Source: Candidatus Vicinibacter affinis
GTDB taxonomy: Bacteria > Bacteroidota > Bacteroidia > Chitinophagales > Saprospiraceae
Length of the DNA: 64,000 bases
NCBI GenBank assembly: GCA_016714365.1
Contig: JADJNH010000005.1
Span: 2,518,501-2,582,500, forward strand
Direction of reading: 5' to 3'
The notes beneath the pieces were generated by a model, which was not told the origin of the DNA, did no database searches, and was given only the letters and a program-made list of their open reading frames with translations. The translations under genes and the position numbers were made by a program. Shown piece after piece: positions 1-9,265 of the stretch. Each line of letters begins with the position of its first letter. Within the stretch, counting starts at the first letter, position 1.

Positions 1-200
1 AAATGCCAAAAAAAGTTGAAGACTTTGCTCTTTTGGAAAATGGCAAAATAATATGTGCCCAAAATTCAAAGATTTTGTTACTTGAACCCGACACTTCAAT
101 TTGGAAAGAGGTAGCGGATCTTTCATCACTTGGCATTAGGAATATTAATCGACTCAACTTATATAAAAATTCATTAATTTTCGTAAATCTAATTCCCTAG
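1..200 (+). CDS. C-terminal end of an unidentified protein (partial)
   Basis: The reading frame is open from the left edge to a TAG stop at 198-200. An ATG at base 3 lies in this frame, but the short product (about 65 residues) looks like a protein tail rather than a complete gene. Its pattern of short strands with turns, such as DFALLENGKIICAQNSKILL and SIWKEVADL, resembles the last blade of a beta-propeller. That resemblance is an inference from texture and no diagnostic motif is visible. The next gene starts 4 bases downstream, so this is probably the upstream member of the same transcript. Confidence 0.45.
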   Translation, partial: MPKKVEDFALLENGKIICAQNSKILLLEPDTSIWKEVADLSSLGIRNINRLNLYKNSLIFVNLIP

Positions 201-204
201 AATT

Positions 205-996
205 TTGCAAAAATTCTTTGTTGACCAGATTGGAGATATTATTCAATTGCAGAATACGCCAACTAAAATTGTTTCTTTGGTTCCCTCGCAAACAGAATTA
301 CTCTCTGATCTTAAGATGGATAAGGAGGTAATAGGAATTACTAAATTTTGCATTCATCCAAAAGAATGGTATCTATCAAAGAAGCGAGTTGGAGGCACTA
401 AAAACCCTGATATAAATCTTATAATAAAATTAAAACCGGATTTAATTATTGCGAATAAAGAAGAAAACAGACAAGAGGATATTTCTTTACTTAAAAAACA
501 TGCACCTGTATGGGTGAGCAATGTTCACAATCTATCCGATGCCTACCAAATGATTAGAACAGTTGGGGCAATGTTGAATAAAAGCTCAGAGGCTGAAGTA
601 ATTATTCAAAACATTATGAATGAAAAGGATCAATTACTGCCTTTTCAAAACCAAAATAAGTTATTACACGTTTGTTATCTTATTTGGAAGGATCCGTATA
701 TGAGTGTGGGAGCTGATACTTTTATTCACGACATGATCAATCAGTTAGGTTGGATAAATGTATTTGGACACAAATTAAGATATCCAGTAACACAAATTGA
801 GGAAATCAAATCTCTGAACCCTAACCTCATTTTACTTTCATCAGAACCCTACCCTTTCAAAGAAAAACACTCCGCTTTGTTTGATCCTATTTCCACAAGA
901 TTGGTAGATGGAGAATCCTTCTCCTGGTATGGAAGTAGACTGACACATTCTTTTTCGTATTTTCGCAATCTTAAAGCATCAATTCAATCCAGATGA
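205..996 (+). CDS. BtuF-like helical-backbone metal/cobalamin-binding protein
   Basis: The 263-residue product matches the periplasmic-binding fold used by iron-siderophore and vitamin B12 binding proteins (BtuF/FhuD type). The signature PTKIVSLVPSQTELL (about residues 19-33) opens lobe 1, followed by the typical GGTKNPDINLIIKLKPDLI stretch. The family delivers a metal chelate to an ABC importer. No signal peptide or lipobox is visible, so this copy may be cytoplasmic or its N-terminus may be misjudged. The frame is open only from 193 and contains no ATG before residue 38, so the TTG at 205 is the best start. It follows the preceding stop by 4 bases, and its own TGA overlaps the ATG of the next gene (ATGA at 993-996), indicating translational coupling. 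No permease or ATPase gene is nearby. Confidence 0.75.
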   Translation: MQKFFVDQIGDIIQLQNTPTKIVSLVPSQTELLSDLKMDKEVIGITKFCIHPKEWYLSKKRVGGTKNPDINLIIKLKPDLIIANKEENRQEDISLLKKHAPVWVSNVHNLSDAYQMIRTVGAMLNKSSEAEVIIQNIMNEKDQLLPFQNQNKLLHVCYLIWKDPYMSVGADTFIHDMINQLGWINVFGHKLRYPVTQIEEIKSLNPNLILLSSEPYPFKEKHSALFDPISTRLVDGESFSWYGSRLTHSFSYFRNLKASIQSR

Positions 997-2579
997 AAAA
1001 ATTACTCCCCATATTTTTGTTCATAGTATTTTCTGATCTAATGAGCCAGGTTATCCCACATGAATACCTGATTAAATATACCTCCATCCCAAATTTCAAT
1101 GACCAACACAGGTCAAATTTATCAGAAAATATTAAGGTGAATATTTTAGCTGGAAACTTCCAGATGGCGTTAATTGAATTCCCGGAATTCTATACAAATT
1201 TTCAGGAAATTGAAATCCTGAATAATCATCCATCGGTTATTAGTTTTCAAGCGAACCATACCCTTCAACCAAGATTTTGCCGTCCCAATGACCCAGAGTT
1301 CAACCAGCAATGGAATCTTACCAAGATGGGGTTTGAAGATGTGTGGTGTTACCAAAATGAGGGAATCAGTCCCCTAGGTGACACCATTGTGATTGGGGTA
1401 ATTGACAATGGATTTGACTTTAATCTTGCAGAAATTAAGCCTAATTTGTTCGTAAACTATAAAGAAATACCTGATAATAAATTGGATGATGATGGGAACG
1501 GTTTTGTTGATGATTATTTTGGATACAACTCCGCAAGTTTTAATGGAGGAGATAATCACCCTTTAAATAATCATGGAACTAATATTTTAGGTTTGGTAGG
1601 TGCTCAGGGAGATAATGGAATTGGTTTATCCGGATCAAATCAACATATTAAAATGCTGATTTGCTCTGCATCGAATGATGCTCATTTAGTGGAATGTTAC
1701 ACCTATTTCCATAAAATGAAAGATGATTATCTCAAGAGCAATGGAAAATCCGGTGCCTATATCGTTGCTACAACCATTTCTTTAGGTTATGACACGGCAT
1801 TTCCTGATGAATTTCCACTGATTTGCCCATTGTATGATTATTTGGGTTCCGTTGGAATTTTGAACGTGTGTGCAACCGTTAACCGTTCTGATCACGATGT
1901 AGCATTAAAAGGAGATATTCCTTCCCTTTGCCCAAGTTTATACTTGATTTCAGTGACCAATACTGATATTAATGATAAAAAGGTAGATGCGGCAGGATTT
2001 AGTAAGGAACATATAGATATTGGTGCAAGTGGAGAAAACATTCCTGTTCTTGAGGCAGGCGGGAGTACAGGCTATTCCGCAGGGTGTTCTCTTTCAGCAC
2101 CCCAGGTTGGTGGAGGAATTGCTCTTTTAAATCAATATTGCAGTACCTATGCCAACTTTGTAAAATCAAATCCAAAGGAGGGATTACTTTTAATGAGAGA
2201 TTTCATATTGAATTGCGGAGATGTTAATGAAAGTCTTCAAAACATTACCTCTTCTGGTCGAAGATTTAACGCCAGCAAATCGCTGATTTGCCTTGAAAAG
2301 TATTGCAACACATTGGTAGACAATGAGTTCGTTGACATACGCCCCAACCCAATAATTGGAGACGAATTAAAAGTGCTTCTAGGTTTTGAACGATTTGGTA
2401 AATATGAAATGGAAGTCGTAAATACTCTAGGGCAACGAATTTGGTATCAGGATTTGAACTTTCAGCCGGGTGTAAACAACCGCCTAACAATTAGTTTAAG
2501 TAACTGTGATACAGGTGTTTACTACCTATGGATCCGGACGGACAATGGGAAGCTTTCAAAAGCATTTTTTAAAATATGA
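993..2579 (+). CDS. Secreted subtilisin-family serine protease with T9SS sorting domain
   Basis: This is a 528-residue S8 peptidase. The N-terminus (MKKLLPIFLFIVFSDLMSQ) is a signal peptide. The catalytic triad is visible in the right order: Asp138 in VIGVIDNG, His194 in NNHGTN and Ser366 in GCSLSAP, where the usual GTS is GCS. A propeptide-like region lies between about residues 25 and 100. The last 80 residues begin with DIRPNP and end in GVYYLWIRTDNGKLSKAFFKI-like strands, a type A sorting domain that sends the protein through the type IX system to the surface. It overlaps the upstream binding-protein gene by 4 bases. An extracellular protein-degrading role is inferred from the family. The substrate is unknown. 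Confidence 0.88.
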   Translation: MKKLLPIFLFIVFSDLMSQVIPHEYLIKYTSIPNFNDQHRSNLSENIKVNILAGNFQMALIEFPEFYTNFQEIEILNNHPSVISFQANHTLQPRFCRPNDPEFNQQWNLTKMGFEDVWCYQNEGISPLGDTIVIGVIDNGFDFNLAEIKPNLFVNYKEIPDNKLDDDGNGFVDDYFGYNSASFNGGDNHPLNNHGTNILGLVGAQGDNGIGLSGSNQHIKMLICSASNDAHLVECYTYFHKMKDDYLKSNGKSGAYIVATTISLGYDTAFPDEFPLICPLYDYLGSVGILNVCATVNRSDHDVALKGDIPSLCPSLYLISVTNTDINDKKVDAAGFSKEHIDIGASGENIPVLEAGGSTGYSAGCSLSAPQVGGGIALLNQYCSTYANFVKSNPKEGLLLMRDFILNCGDVNESLQNITSSGRRFNASKSLICLEKYCNTLVDNEFVDIRPNPIIGDELKVLLGFERFGKYEMEVVNTLGQRIWYQDLNFQPGVNNRLTISLSNCDTGVYYLWIRTDNGKLSKAFFKI

Positions 2580-2611
2580 TTAGGATTATTAAATATTTAA
2601 AAAAATGCTTT

Positions 2612-2619
2612 TATCTTTG
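2612..2619 (+). promoter_or_regulatory. -7 box (TATCTTTG) upstream of tRNA-Arg(ACG)
   Basis: TATCTTTG matches the Bacteroidota -7 consensus TAnnTTTG and lies 16 bases before the mature tRNA. No clean TTG -33 box is seen at the usual 17-23 base spacing. The same transcript may continue into rpmB, which begins 22 bases after the tRNA. Confidence 0.5.
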
Positions 2620-2635
2620 CACCCTAATTTTCAGA

Positions 2636-2712
2636 GGCTCCGTAGCTTAACTGAATAGAGCACCTGACTACGGATCAGGAGGTTTCAGGTTTGAATCCTG
2701 ACGGAGTCACCA
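2636..2712 (+). tRNA. tRNA-Arg (anticodon ACG)
   Basis: The sequence folds as a full cloverleaf. The acceptor stem GGCTCCG pairs with CGGAGTC, with one G-U pair. The anticodon stem CCTGA/TCAGG encloses the loop CTACGGA, giving anticodon ACG for the CGN arginine box. The T arm is CAGGTTTGAATCCTG. The terminal CCA is encoded at 2710-2712. It precedes the ribosomal protein genes rpmB-rpmG by 22 bases and is probably cut from a shared precursor. Confidence 0.96.
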
Positions 2713-2734
2713 GGTGTTATAAAAAGAACGAATT

Positions 2735-2968
2735 ATGTCAAAAGTATGTGATTTAACCGGTACGAGGCCATTATTTGGCAACAAAGTTTCTCATTCCAAC
2801 AGGAAAACAAAGAGACGTTTTAATCCAAATCTTCAGAAGAAGAGCTTTTATGTTCCGGAAACTAATGAATGGGTTGAACTGAAAGTGACTGCAAAAGCAC
2901 TTAGAACGATTGATAAATTAGGACTTTTCGACTATTTAAAGAAGCTTGACAAAAAAGCGAATTCCTAA
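2735..2968 (+). CDS. rpmB: 50S ribosomal protein L28
   Basis: The 77-residue basic protein begins MSKVCDLTGTRPLFGNKVSH, the recognisable start of bacterial L28, and keeps the KTKRRFNPNLQ segment. L28 is part of the large ribosomal subunit near the base of the L1 stalk. The ATG has no Shine-Dalgarno sequence in front of it, as is usual in this phylum. It is followed 19 bases later by rpmG and then by the DUF4295 gene, the standard arrangement in Bacteroidota. Confidence 0.97.
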   Translation: MSKVCDLTGTRPLFGNKVSHSNRKTKRRFNPNLQKKSFYVPETNEWVELKVTAKALRTIDKLGLFDYLKKLDKKANS

Positions 2969-2987
2969 TCTTTAACCTATAATTGAG

Positions 2988-3176
2988 ATGGCAAAAAAGA
3001 GTAAAGGCAACAGGCAGCAAATCATACTTGAATGTACTGAGCACAAAGCAAGTGGCAGTCCTGGCACATCCAGGTACATTACGGAGAAAAACAGAAAAAA
3101 TACTCCTGACAGATTGGAGTTGAAAAAGTTTAATCCTATTCTTAGAAAATATACCATTCATAAAGAAATTAAATAG
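2988..3176 (+). CDS. rpmG: 50S ribosomal protein L33
   Basis: The 62-residue protein contains the L33 core TSRYITEKNRKNTPDRLELKKFNP and ends in KYTIHKEIK. It lacks the two CxxC zinc-binding pairs (only one Cys, in ECTEH), so it is the zinc-independent C-minus form. It lies in the rpmB-rpmG-DUF4295 transcript, with a 2-base gap to the next gene. Confidence 0.97.
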   Translation: MAKKSKGNRQQIILECTEHKASGSPGTSRYITEKNRKNTPDRLELKKFNPILRKYTIHKEIK

Positions 3177-3178
3177 TT

Positions 3179-3355
3179 ATGGCTAAGGTATCCAAAAACG
3201 CAAAGGTGGCACAACGTGCTGCCAATTTAGGTTCCGGAAGGGATTTTGTAAAGGTTATAAAATCTATTAAGGATCCGGTAACCGGAAAGTACACATATAA
3301 AGAACTAATTGTACATAAGGATAAAGTAAAAGAATTCTTCGAGCAATCTAAGTAA
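3179..3355 (+). CDS. DUF4295 family small protein (Bacteroidota ribosome-associated)
   Basis: A 58-residue basic protein beginning MAKVSKNAKVAQRAANLGSG and ending EFFEQSK starts 2 bases after rpmG. It matches the DUF4295 family, which is confined to Bacteroidota and almost always follows rpmG. From memory, the Flavobacterium johnsoniae ribosome structure showed an extra large-subunit protein named bL38, and I believe it belongs to this family. I cannot verify that identity here. The length, charge and operon position all suit a ribosomal component. Confidence 0.88.
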   Translation: MAKVSKNAKVAQRAANLGSGRDFVKVIKSIKDPVTGKYTYKELIVHKDKVKEFFEQSK

Positions 3356-3380
3356 TTCATTTTAAGGCTAATAAAGAGAT

Positions 3381-3421
3381 AATGAGAGGTTCTTGTTAAA
3401 GGACGTCTCATTTTTTATTTT
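3381..3421 (+). terminator. Intrinsic terminator after rpmB-rpmG-DUF4295
   Basis: AATGAGA at 3381-3387 pairs perfectly with TCTCATT at 3406-3412. An inner GTTC/GGAC helix closes the loop, and a T-rich tract TTTTTATTT follows. It lies 25 bases after the DUF4295 stop and 15 bases before ftsY, so ftsY is probably transcribed separately or by read-through. Confidence 0.8.
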
Positions 3422-3435
3422 AAATATAGAGTCAC

Positions 3436-4404
3436 ATGGGCTTTTTTGATCGTTTTTTTAGTAAAGAAAAAAAAGAAGACCTGGAACAGGGTCTAGAAAA
3501 AACCAAAACTGGTTTTTTTGAAAAGATCACCAAAGCTATTGCGGGAAAATCAAGCATTGATGAAGAAATACTGGATGAATTGGAGCAAGTCCTTATTACT
3601 TCTGATATTGGACTGGAGACAACCGTAAAGATCATTGATCGCTTACAGAATCGGGTCGCAAAGGACAAGTATTTAGGCACTTCGGAACTTAGCAATTTAC
3701 TGAGAGAAGAAATTAGTCTCCTTCTCGCAGAAAACAAAACTGAAGATCTTGATGATTATGATACCGGAAAAACACACCCTCATATAATTTTAGTTGTTGG
3801 AGTAAATGGTGTAGGAAAGACTACTTCAATTGGCAAATTGGCACATCAATTCAATCAAAAAGGTAAGAAAGTTTTAATCGCAGCTGGAGATACTTTCAGA
3901 GCTGCCGCAGAAGATCAATTGAAAATTTGGTCTGAACGTGTGGGGTGCGACTTTTTTACTAAAGGGATGGGTGCCGATCCATCCGCAGTTGCATATGAAG
4001 CAACTCAATTTGCACTCAAGCAAGGTCATGACATAGTTATCATTGATACCGCGGGTAGATTACATACCAAAACCAATTTAATGAATGAACTAGGTAAGAT
4101 TTACCGGTCTATCAATAAATCAATGCCCGGAGCTCCTCATGAAGTGTTGCTGGTACTGGATGCAACCACCGGCCAAAATGCAATTGAGCAATGCCGTTTT
4201 TTTACAGAAACTACTCACTTGACAGGGTTAATTTTAACAAAACTTGATGGAACTGCACGTGGCGGAGTTGTTTTAGGCATTTCTGACCAATTTAAGATAC
4301 CCATCAAATATATTGGTGTTGGGGAATCAATAGAGAAATTCCAAATTTTTAATCGAAATGCATTTATAGACTTGTTGTTTAAAAAGTCTGATTCGGAATT
4401 TTAA
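3436..4404 (+). CDS. ftsY: Signal recognition particle receptor FtsY
   Basis: The 322-residue GTPase receives ribosome-nascent chain-SRP complexes at the inner membrane and pairs with Ffh. The N-terminal acidic/charged A region is short (about 30 residues). It is followed by the helical N domain and the G domain with GVNGVGKT (about 122-129), DTFRAAA, DTAGR (204-208) and TKLD (268-271). These are all the expected SRP-GTPase motifs. No membrane segment is present. It stands between a terminator and a long secreted-protein gene. Confidence 0.97.
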   Translation: MGFFDRFFSKEKKEDLEQGLEKTKTGFFEKITKAIAGKSSIDEEILDELEQVLITSDIGLETTVKIIDRLQNRVAKDKYLGTSELSNLLREEISLLLAENKTEDLDDYDTGKTHPHIILVVGVNGVGKTTSIGKLAHQFNQKGKKVLIAAGDTFRAAAEDQLKIWSERVGCDFFTKGMGADPSAVAYEATQFALKQGHDIVIIDTAGRLHTKTNLMNELGKIYRSINKSMPGAPHEVLLVLDATTGQNAIEQCRFFTETTHLTGLILTKLDGTARGGVVLGISDQFKIPIKYIGVGESIEKFQIFNRNAFIDLLFKKSDSEF

Positions 4405-4527
4405 CTGCCTTTCTTAATTTAATTTTTTCTGGTTTACTTAATCTAGATTAATAAATACAATTAATTGGATTAAGGTTATTTGAGTTAGGTTAAACTGCAT
4501 AACTTTATCATAAATAGACTTTTGTAT

Positions 4528-7011
4528 ATGAATAGATTATACTTTTTGTTTTCTTTACTTTTTGCATCTATCTTATTTTTAGGATATTCTGACAACCCTC
4601 CTAATGGATATACTGGAGCCCCTGGTGACGGTATGTGTACCAATTGTCATACACCTGGAGGCCATGGAAACCTAAGTGGCAATGTGGAGATTCAAGGTCT
4701 GCCTACTAGCATTACTCCAGGAAATGCATATACTATTACTGTTAGAATAAACAATAACACTACACCCCCAACTGATGCAGAAAGGGGTGGTTTCCAGTTG
4801 GTTGCCTTAGATCAATCCAATAACAATATTGGCACTTTTTCAAATGCAAGTTCTAGCTCAACTATAACGCCTTCAGGTGGGAGATCATATTGGGAACACA
4901 ATCCAGCAAAAAACTTCTCTGGAGGCAACCAGGTAAGTTGGACCGTAACCTGGACTGCCCCAACTATGGCATCCGGACAAGTTGTTACCATGTATACAGC
5001 AGCAATTATAGCCAACATTCCCAACGGAAATTCTAATGATTTAATGGATTTAGCACAGGCAACAGGAAATATGCCTGGCCCCCCACCCTTGGGAGCCTCA
5101 ATTACTCAATTTAAGAATATTAGCTGCAATGGTTTTACAGATGGAAGCATTACAGTCCTTGCAACAAATGGTGTCCCTCCCAATTCATACAATTGGTCAA
5201 ATGGATTGAATACTTCCACAGTTAATGGTCTTTCAGCCGGATCATATTCAGTAACTGTTTCGGACAACATAGGCGCTTCAGTAGTTCTGAATAAAACTTT
5301 AACTCAGCCAACTCCAATAAATTTGAGTTGGGGTGGAAAATTCAATCTTAATTGTGCTTCAGATGCAGATGGTTTAATCAATCTTACTGTTACCGGTGGA
5401 ATTAGCCCTTATTCTTACAATTGGTCAAATGGCCAAAAGACTAAAAACATCAGTAATCTTAAAAAAGGTGATTACACAGTTACCGTATCTGATAACAATT
5501 CTTGTGAATTTATAAAAATCTTTACCATTAATGCACCTGACGCACTTTCTGTTCAGAATTTATTTAGCAAGCACCCTGCTTGTCCTGGTGAATCAAGTGG
5601 AGATGTAGAATTAATCACCAAAGGTGGAACGGAGCCTTATAGTTATACTTGGAACACGGGCGAGAAAGACAGTAGAATCAGAAATAAATTGCCCGGCACT
5701 TACATGTGTACGATTACTGATAAAAACAACTGTGTAAAGGTGCATTCACTTTTAATTAATGTGCTTGACACTATTAAGCCAAGCATTACAAAGCTCCCTT
5801 CGCAAAAATTATATCTAAATACAAAAGGATATGCTTTAATTGACCCGGGATTATTTAAAAGAAATGTGACAGAGAATTGTGACACGGGTGTGGTTATAAC
5901 AATTTATAAAGACACTTTTACTTGCAAAGATCTTACATTGTCTGAAATGAATATTAGTGTAAAAGACCTTGCAGGTAATGTTACCAATGGATTTGTTTCA
6001 ATTGAAATTCTGGATACTATAAGACCAAGCATTCTTACCTGGAAAGACAGTATTAGTTATCGATGCAATCTTTTAGTACCAAGACCTGTTGCAACCGATA
6101 ATTGCGTTGTGACAGAACTCAAACAAACCTCCGGCCCTCAACCAGATGAAATATTTCCGGTTGGCTCATCTACTCTTAATTTTACAGCCAAAGATCAAAG
6201 CAATAATTTTTATAATTATAACTATGAAGTGCAGATTAAAAATCCATTAAGTTTAAAAATTGATACTTTGATTTATGACAGATGCACAGGGCGTGACCCG
6301 GAAATGTTTGTACAATCATCCCATGCCTTACAAGACACTTATCGAATATTTGTACAAGAAAGATTGATAGGAATATTTGACACATTTTTAATTCAAAAAA
6401 TAAAAGATTTAAATATTAATGACAGTCTGTTATTTATCGAAGACAATTATGCTTGTAGAGAACAAATAAAATTCAAAGTAGACTATCCAGATACATTAAT
6501 AAGGCTACTAGATGTTAAAATAACCAACCCTTCAAGTTGTTTAGAAGCAGATGGAAAGATACTGCTGGAATTCAACAATGGCAATGTTCAAGGTTTCTGG
6601 TATGACGAGAGTCTTCAAAATAAATTACCAAATCAGAATCCAAATCAATTTAAAGTAGGTAAATATTATTTTATTGCTTCAGACAAACCTGAAGGTGACA
6701 GTATGGCTTGTCTTTTTACATTTGGTCCATTCGAACTTGGTTGCAATGTTATTACCAAAGATTTTTCAATTAGTAAGATTAATGTGTATCCTAATCCATC
6801 TAATGGAAGGCTTACAATTCATTCAGAGGGTGATGAATTAATTTATATTGCTATCCAAGATTCTCGCGGTCAAATTATTCTAAACAAATCTAATATTCAC
6901 GCTAATATTTTTGATTTAGAACTCAGCGATTTATCCAGTGGATTGTATTTAATATCCATTCAAACACGAGAAGGCATCAATCGAAGAAAATGGTTATTAA
7001 GTAAGATGTAA
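4528..7011 (+). CDS. Secreted SprB-repeat protein with N-terminal CxxCH domain and T9SS tail
   Basis: The 827-residue product starts with a signal peptide (MNRLYFLFSLLFASILFLG). The ATG at 4528 is preferred over a TTG six bases earlier. Residues about 25-170 form a choice-of-anchor V/Reeler-like domain that opens with GAPGDGMCTNCHTPGG; Cys37, Cys40 and His41 form a CxxCH motif that could bind c-type haem. Three SprB-like repeats follow (about 190-410, each with YNWSNG or YTWNTG and ending in a VTVSDN-like strand). Then come two HYR-like segments and a type A sorting domain (VYPNPSNG near 755 to the C-terminus). SprB repeats occur in surface adhesins of gliding Bacteroidota. Function here is inferred as adhesion or surface structure. 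Confidence 0.82.
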   Translation: MNRLYFLFSLLFASILFLGYSDNPPNGYTGAPGDGMCTNCHTPGGHGNLSGNVEIQGLPTSITPGNAYTITVRINNNTTPPTDAERGGFQLVALDQSNNNIGTFSNASSSSTITPSGGRSYWEHNPAKNFSGGNQVSWTVTWTAPTMASGQVVTMYTAAIIANIPNGNSNDLMDLAQATGNMPGPPPLGASITQFKNISCNGFTDGSITVLATNGVPPNSYNWSNGLNTSTVNGLSAGSYSVTVSDNIGASVVLNKTLTQPTPINLSWGGKFNLNCASDADGLINLTVTGGISPYSYNWSNGQKTKNISNLKKGDYTVTVSDNNSCEFIKIFTINAPDALSVQNLFSKHPACPGESSGDVELITKGGTEPYSYTWNTGEKDSRIRNKLPGTYMCTITDKNNCVKVHSLLINVLDTIKPSITKLPSQKLYLNTKGYALIDPGLFKRNVTENCDTGVVITIYKDTFTCKDLTLSEMNISVKDLAGNVTNGFVSIEILDTIRPSILTWKDSISYRCNLLVPRPVATDNCVVTELKQTSGPQPDEIFPVGSSTLNFTAKDQSNNFYNYNYEVQIKNPLSLKIDTLIYDRCTGRDPEMFVQSSHALQDTYRIFVQERLIGIFDTFLIQKIKDLNINDSLLFIEDNYACREQIKFKVDYPDTLIRLLDVKITNPSSCLEADGKILLEFNNGNVQGFWYDESLQNKLPNQNPNQFKVGKYYFIASDKPEGDSMACLFTFGPFELGCNVITKDFSISKINVYPNPSNGRLTIHSEGDELIYIAIQDSRGQIILNKSNIHANIFDLELSDLSSGLYLISIQTREGINRRKWLLSKM

Positions 7012-7064
7012 TACGTAAAATACCGATTGATTTATACTTCATGAATAATCTAATCATCAGCAGG

Positions 7065-7535
7065 CTAAAGATAGGAGACGCCCATTTTTTTATAAACAAA
7101 ATGCAATAACCAAGCTGGGCCTATGAGTAAAAACTGAAGATCTTCGAAAAATGAAGGTCTTTTTCCTTCGATTTTATGTCCAACAAACTGTCCTATCCAG
7201 GCAATAACAAAAATTAGAAACAAAACCAATCCTGCATTCCACGAATTGGAAATACAATACTCTATAAGGAGTTGATTAACTTTAATTAATACAACTGAAA
7301 TAATCATAAAACCAAAAAAAAATGGTTTTGAAAGTCTATAATAATAGACCAAAGCCATCGAAAGAACTATCACAGCCCAGTTAAGTGATCTAATTTTAAA
7401 AGGGAAAGGGATCAACATAATGAGACCTATCAAACTGAACATGATCAAGGGAACACATATCCAATGAATGAATTTATTTATTCTATTGGTGTGACTTTCC
7501 CCATATTTTGACAACAATACTTCAATATTTTTCAT
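7065..7535 (-). CDS. DUF962/Mpo1-like membrane protein
   Basis: About 156 residues from the ATG at 7535 (MKNIEVLLSKYGESHTNRIN), which matches the usual family N-terminus better than the longer frame reaching 7568. The family pattern YGESHTNRINKFIHWICVP is present, followed by four to five hydrophobic helices and a conserved WIGQFVGHKIEGKRPSFFED segment. Yeast Mpo1 in this family is an iron-dependent dioxygenase that alpha-oxidises 2-hydroxy fatty acids. The His residues in ESH, HW and GHK are candidate metal ligands, but bacterial function is not settled. It lies 38 bases after glnS and is probably the last gene of the lepA-argS-glnS transcript. Confidence 0.82.
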   Translation of the reverse strand: MKNIEVLLSKYGESHTNRINKFIHWICVPLIMFSLIGLIMLIPFPFKIRSLNWAVIVLSMALVYYYRLSKPFFFGFMIISVVLIKVNQLLIEYCISNSWNAGLVLFLIFVIAWIGQFVGHKIEGKRPSFFEDLQFLLIGPAWLLHFVYKKMGVSYL

Positions 7536-7573
7536 CAAAAGTTTATTTAAATTGAAAATGGCGATCAATCAAA

Positions 7574-9250
7574 TCATCCTTTTTCGGAAATTTTGGCCCA
7601 AGAATCCTTCAAGGAAACAATCCTATTAAATACTAATTTATCGTTTTCAGAATCCACATCGAGACAAAAATAACCTTTCCTTATAAATTGATATCTTGTT
7701 TCATGAACAGCATCTTTTAGACTAGGCTCCACACAGGCATTTGTCACAGTAATAAGTGACTGTTCATTTATAAGTGACTTAAAATCTTCCTCGCCAGAAT
7801 TTGGTTCAGGCACATTAAATAATCTATCATACAATCTCACTTCAGCATTTACCGCAGAGCTTTGTTCTACCCAGTGAATGGTCGTTTTAACTTTCAATCC
7901 TGAATTATCCTGACCACTTTTGCTTTCTGGAAAGTAAGTACATAAAAGATGATCAACTTCTCCCTTGTTATTTTTAATTACTTCATCACATCGTATAATG
8001 AATGCTGATTTTAATCTGACCATGCCTCCAGGTGAAAGTCTGAAATATTTAGGAGGTGGAACCTCCATAAAATCTTCTTTTTCAATATAAATATTCTTTC
8101 CAAATGGAACCATTCTGCTTCCTGCTTCAGGAGCTTCCGGATTATTCTCCACCTCAATAAAGTCAATTTGTTCAGGATAATTTGTAATAGTTATTTTAAT
8201 GGGATCCAATATGGCCATTACTCTGATTGAAACTCGATTCAAACATTCTCTGATGACATTTTCCAGACGAGGTAATTCTATCAAATTTTCTCTTCTGGCC
8301 ACACCTACTTCTGTTGCAAATTGCTTAATCGCAGACGCAGGATAACCTCTTCGGCGCATTCCACTGATCGTTGGCATTCGAGGATCATCCCATCCGGAGA
8401 CTATTTTTTCATTTACCAGTTGCAAAAGTTTTCTTTTGCTCATGACTGTATATTCCAAATTCAGACGAGCGAATTCAATTTGTCTTGAAGGAAAAATTTG
8501 TAACTCCTGGATAAACCAATTATACAGTGGACGATGATTTTCAAATTCCAAGGTACAAATAGAATGTGTGATACCTTCGATCGAATCACTTTGGCCATGT
8601 GCAAAATCATATGTTGGATATATACACCATGTCGTACCAGTCCTATGATGAGGAGTAAACAATATTCTATATAAAATTGGATCCCGCATGTGCATGTTCG
8701 GAGAAGCCATATCAATTTTAGCACGCAAAACTTTTTCACCTTCCTTGAAAGATCCATTTTTCATGGTTTCAAACAAGCTTAAATTTTCTTCAACAGTGCG
8801 ATCTCTAAAAGGGCTCATGATTCCGGGTGAAGTCGGAATGCCTCGCATTTTACTTATTTCTTCTGCTGATGAATCATCCACATAAGCTTTCCCAGCTTTT
8901 ATAAGTTGTACAGCAAATTGATAAATTTGTTGAAAATAATCTGATGCATAATACTCTCTTCCTTCCCAATCAAAACCCAACCACTTTATATCACTTTTAA
9001 TTGAATCAATATATTCGACTTCCTCAGTAACCGGATTTGTATCATCAAATCTTAAATTTGTTTTTCCATTATACTTCTGGGCAAGCCCAAAATTTAAACA
9101 AATAGACTTTGCGTGACCGATGTGCAAATATCCATTTGGCTCTGGTGGAAATCGTGTATGAATCCTTCCTCCATGTTTATTGTTTTTTATATCATCCTCT
9201 ATTATCTCTTCAATAAAATTGAAATGCTCATTACTTGTTGATTCTGACAT
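7574..9250 (-). CDS. glnS: Glutaminyl-tRNA synthetase
   Basis: This 558-residue class I synthetase charges tRNA-Gln with glutamine. RFPPEPNGYLHIGHAKS contains the HIGH motif at about 43-46, and VMSKRKL holds the KMSKS-equivalent at about 269-275. The C-terminal beta-barrel anticodon-binding region follows, with typical GMVRLKSAFII and HYR-like segments. Length and motifs match bacterial GlnRS. It is 15 bases downstream of argS on the same strand. Having GlnRS implies that tRNA-Gln need not be charged by the GatCAB route. Confidence 0.97.
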   Translation of the reverse strand: MSESTSNEHFNFIEEIIEDDIKNNKHGGRIHTRFPPEPNGYLHIGHAKSICLNFGLAQKYNGKTNLRFDDTNPVTEEVEYIDSIKSDIKWLGFDWEGREYYASDYFQQIYQFAVQLIKAGKAYVDDSSAEEISKMRGIPTSPGIMSPFRDRTVEENLSLFETMKNGSFKEGEKVLRAKIDMASPNMHMRDPILYRILFTPHHRTGTTWCIYPTYDFAHGQSDSIEGITHSICTLEFENHRPLYNWFIQELQIFPSRQIEFARLNLEYTVMSKRKLLQLVNEKIVSGWDDPRMPTISGMRRRGYPASAIKQFATEVGVARRENLIELPRLENVIRECLNRVSIRVMAILDPIKITITNYPEQIDFIEVENNPEAPEAGSRMVPFGKNIYIEKEDFMEVPPPKYFRLSPGGMVRLKSAFIIRCDEVIKNNKGEVDHLLCTYFPESKSGQDNSGLKVKTTIHWVEQSSAVNAEVRLYDRLFNVPEPNSGEEDFKSLINEQSLITVTNACVEPSLKDAVHETRYQFIRKGYFCLDVDSENDKLVFNRIVSLKDSWAKISEKG

Positions 9251-9265
9251 GTTGTTGCTATTTAT

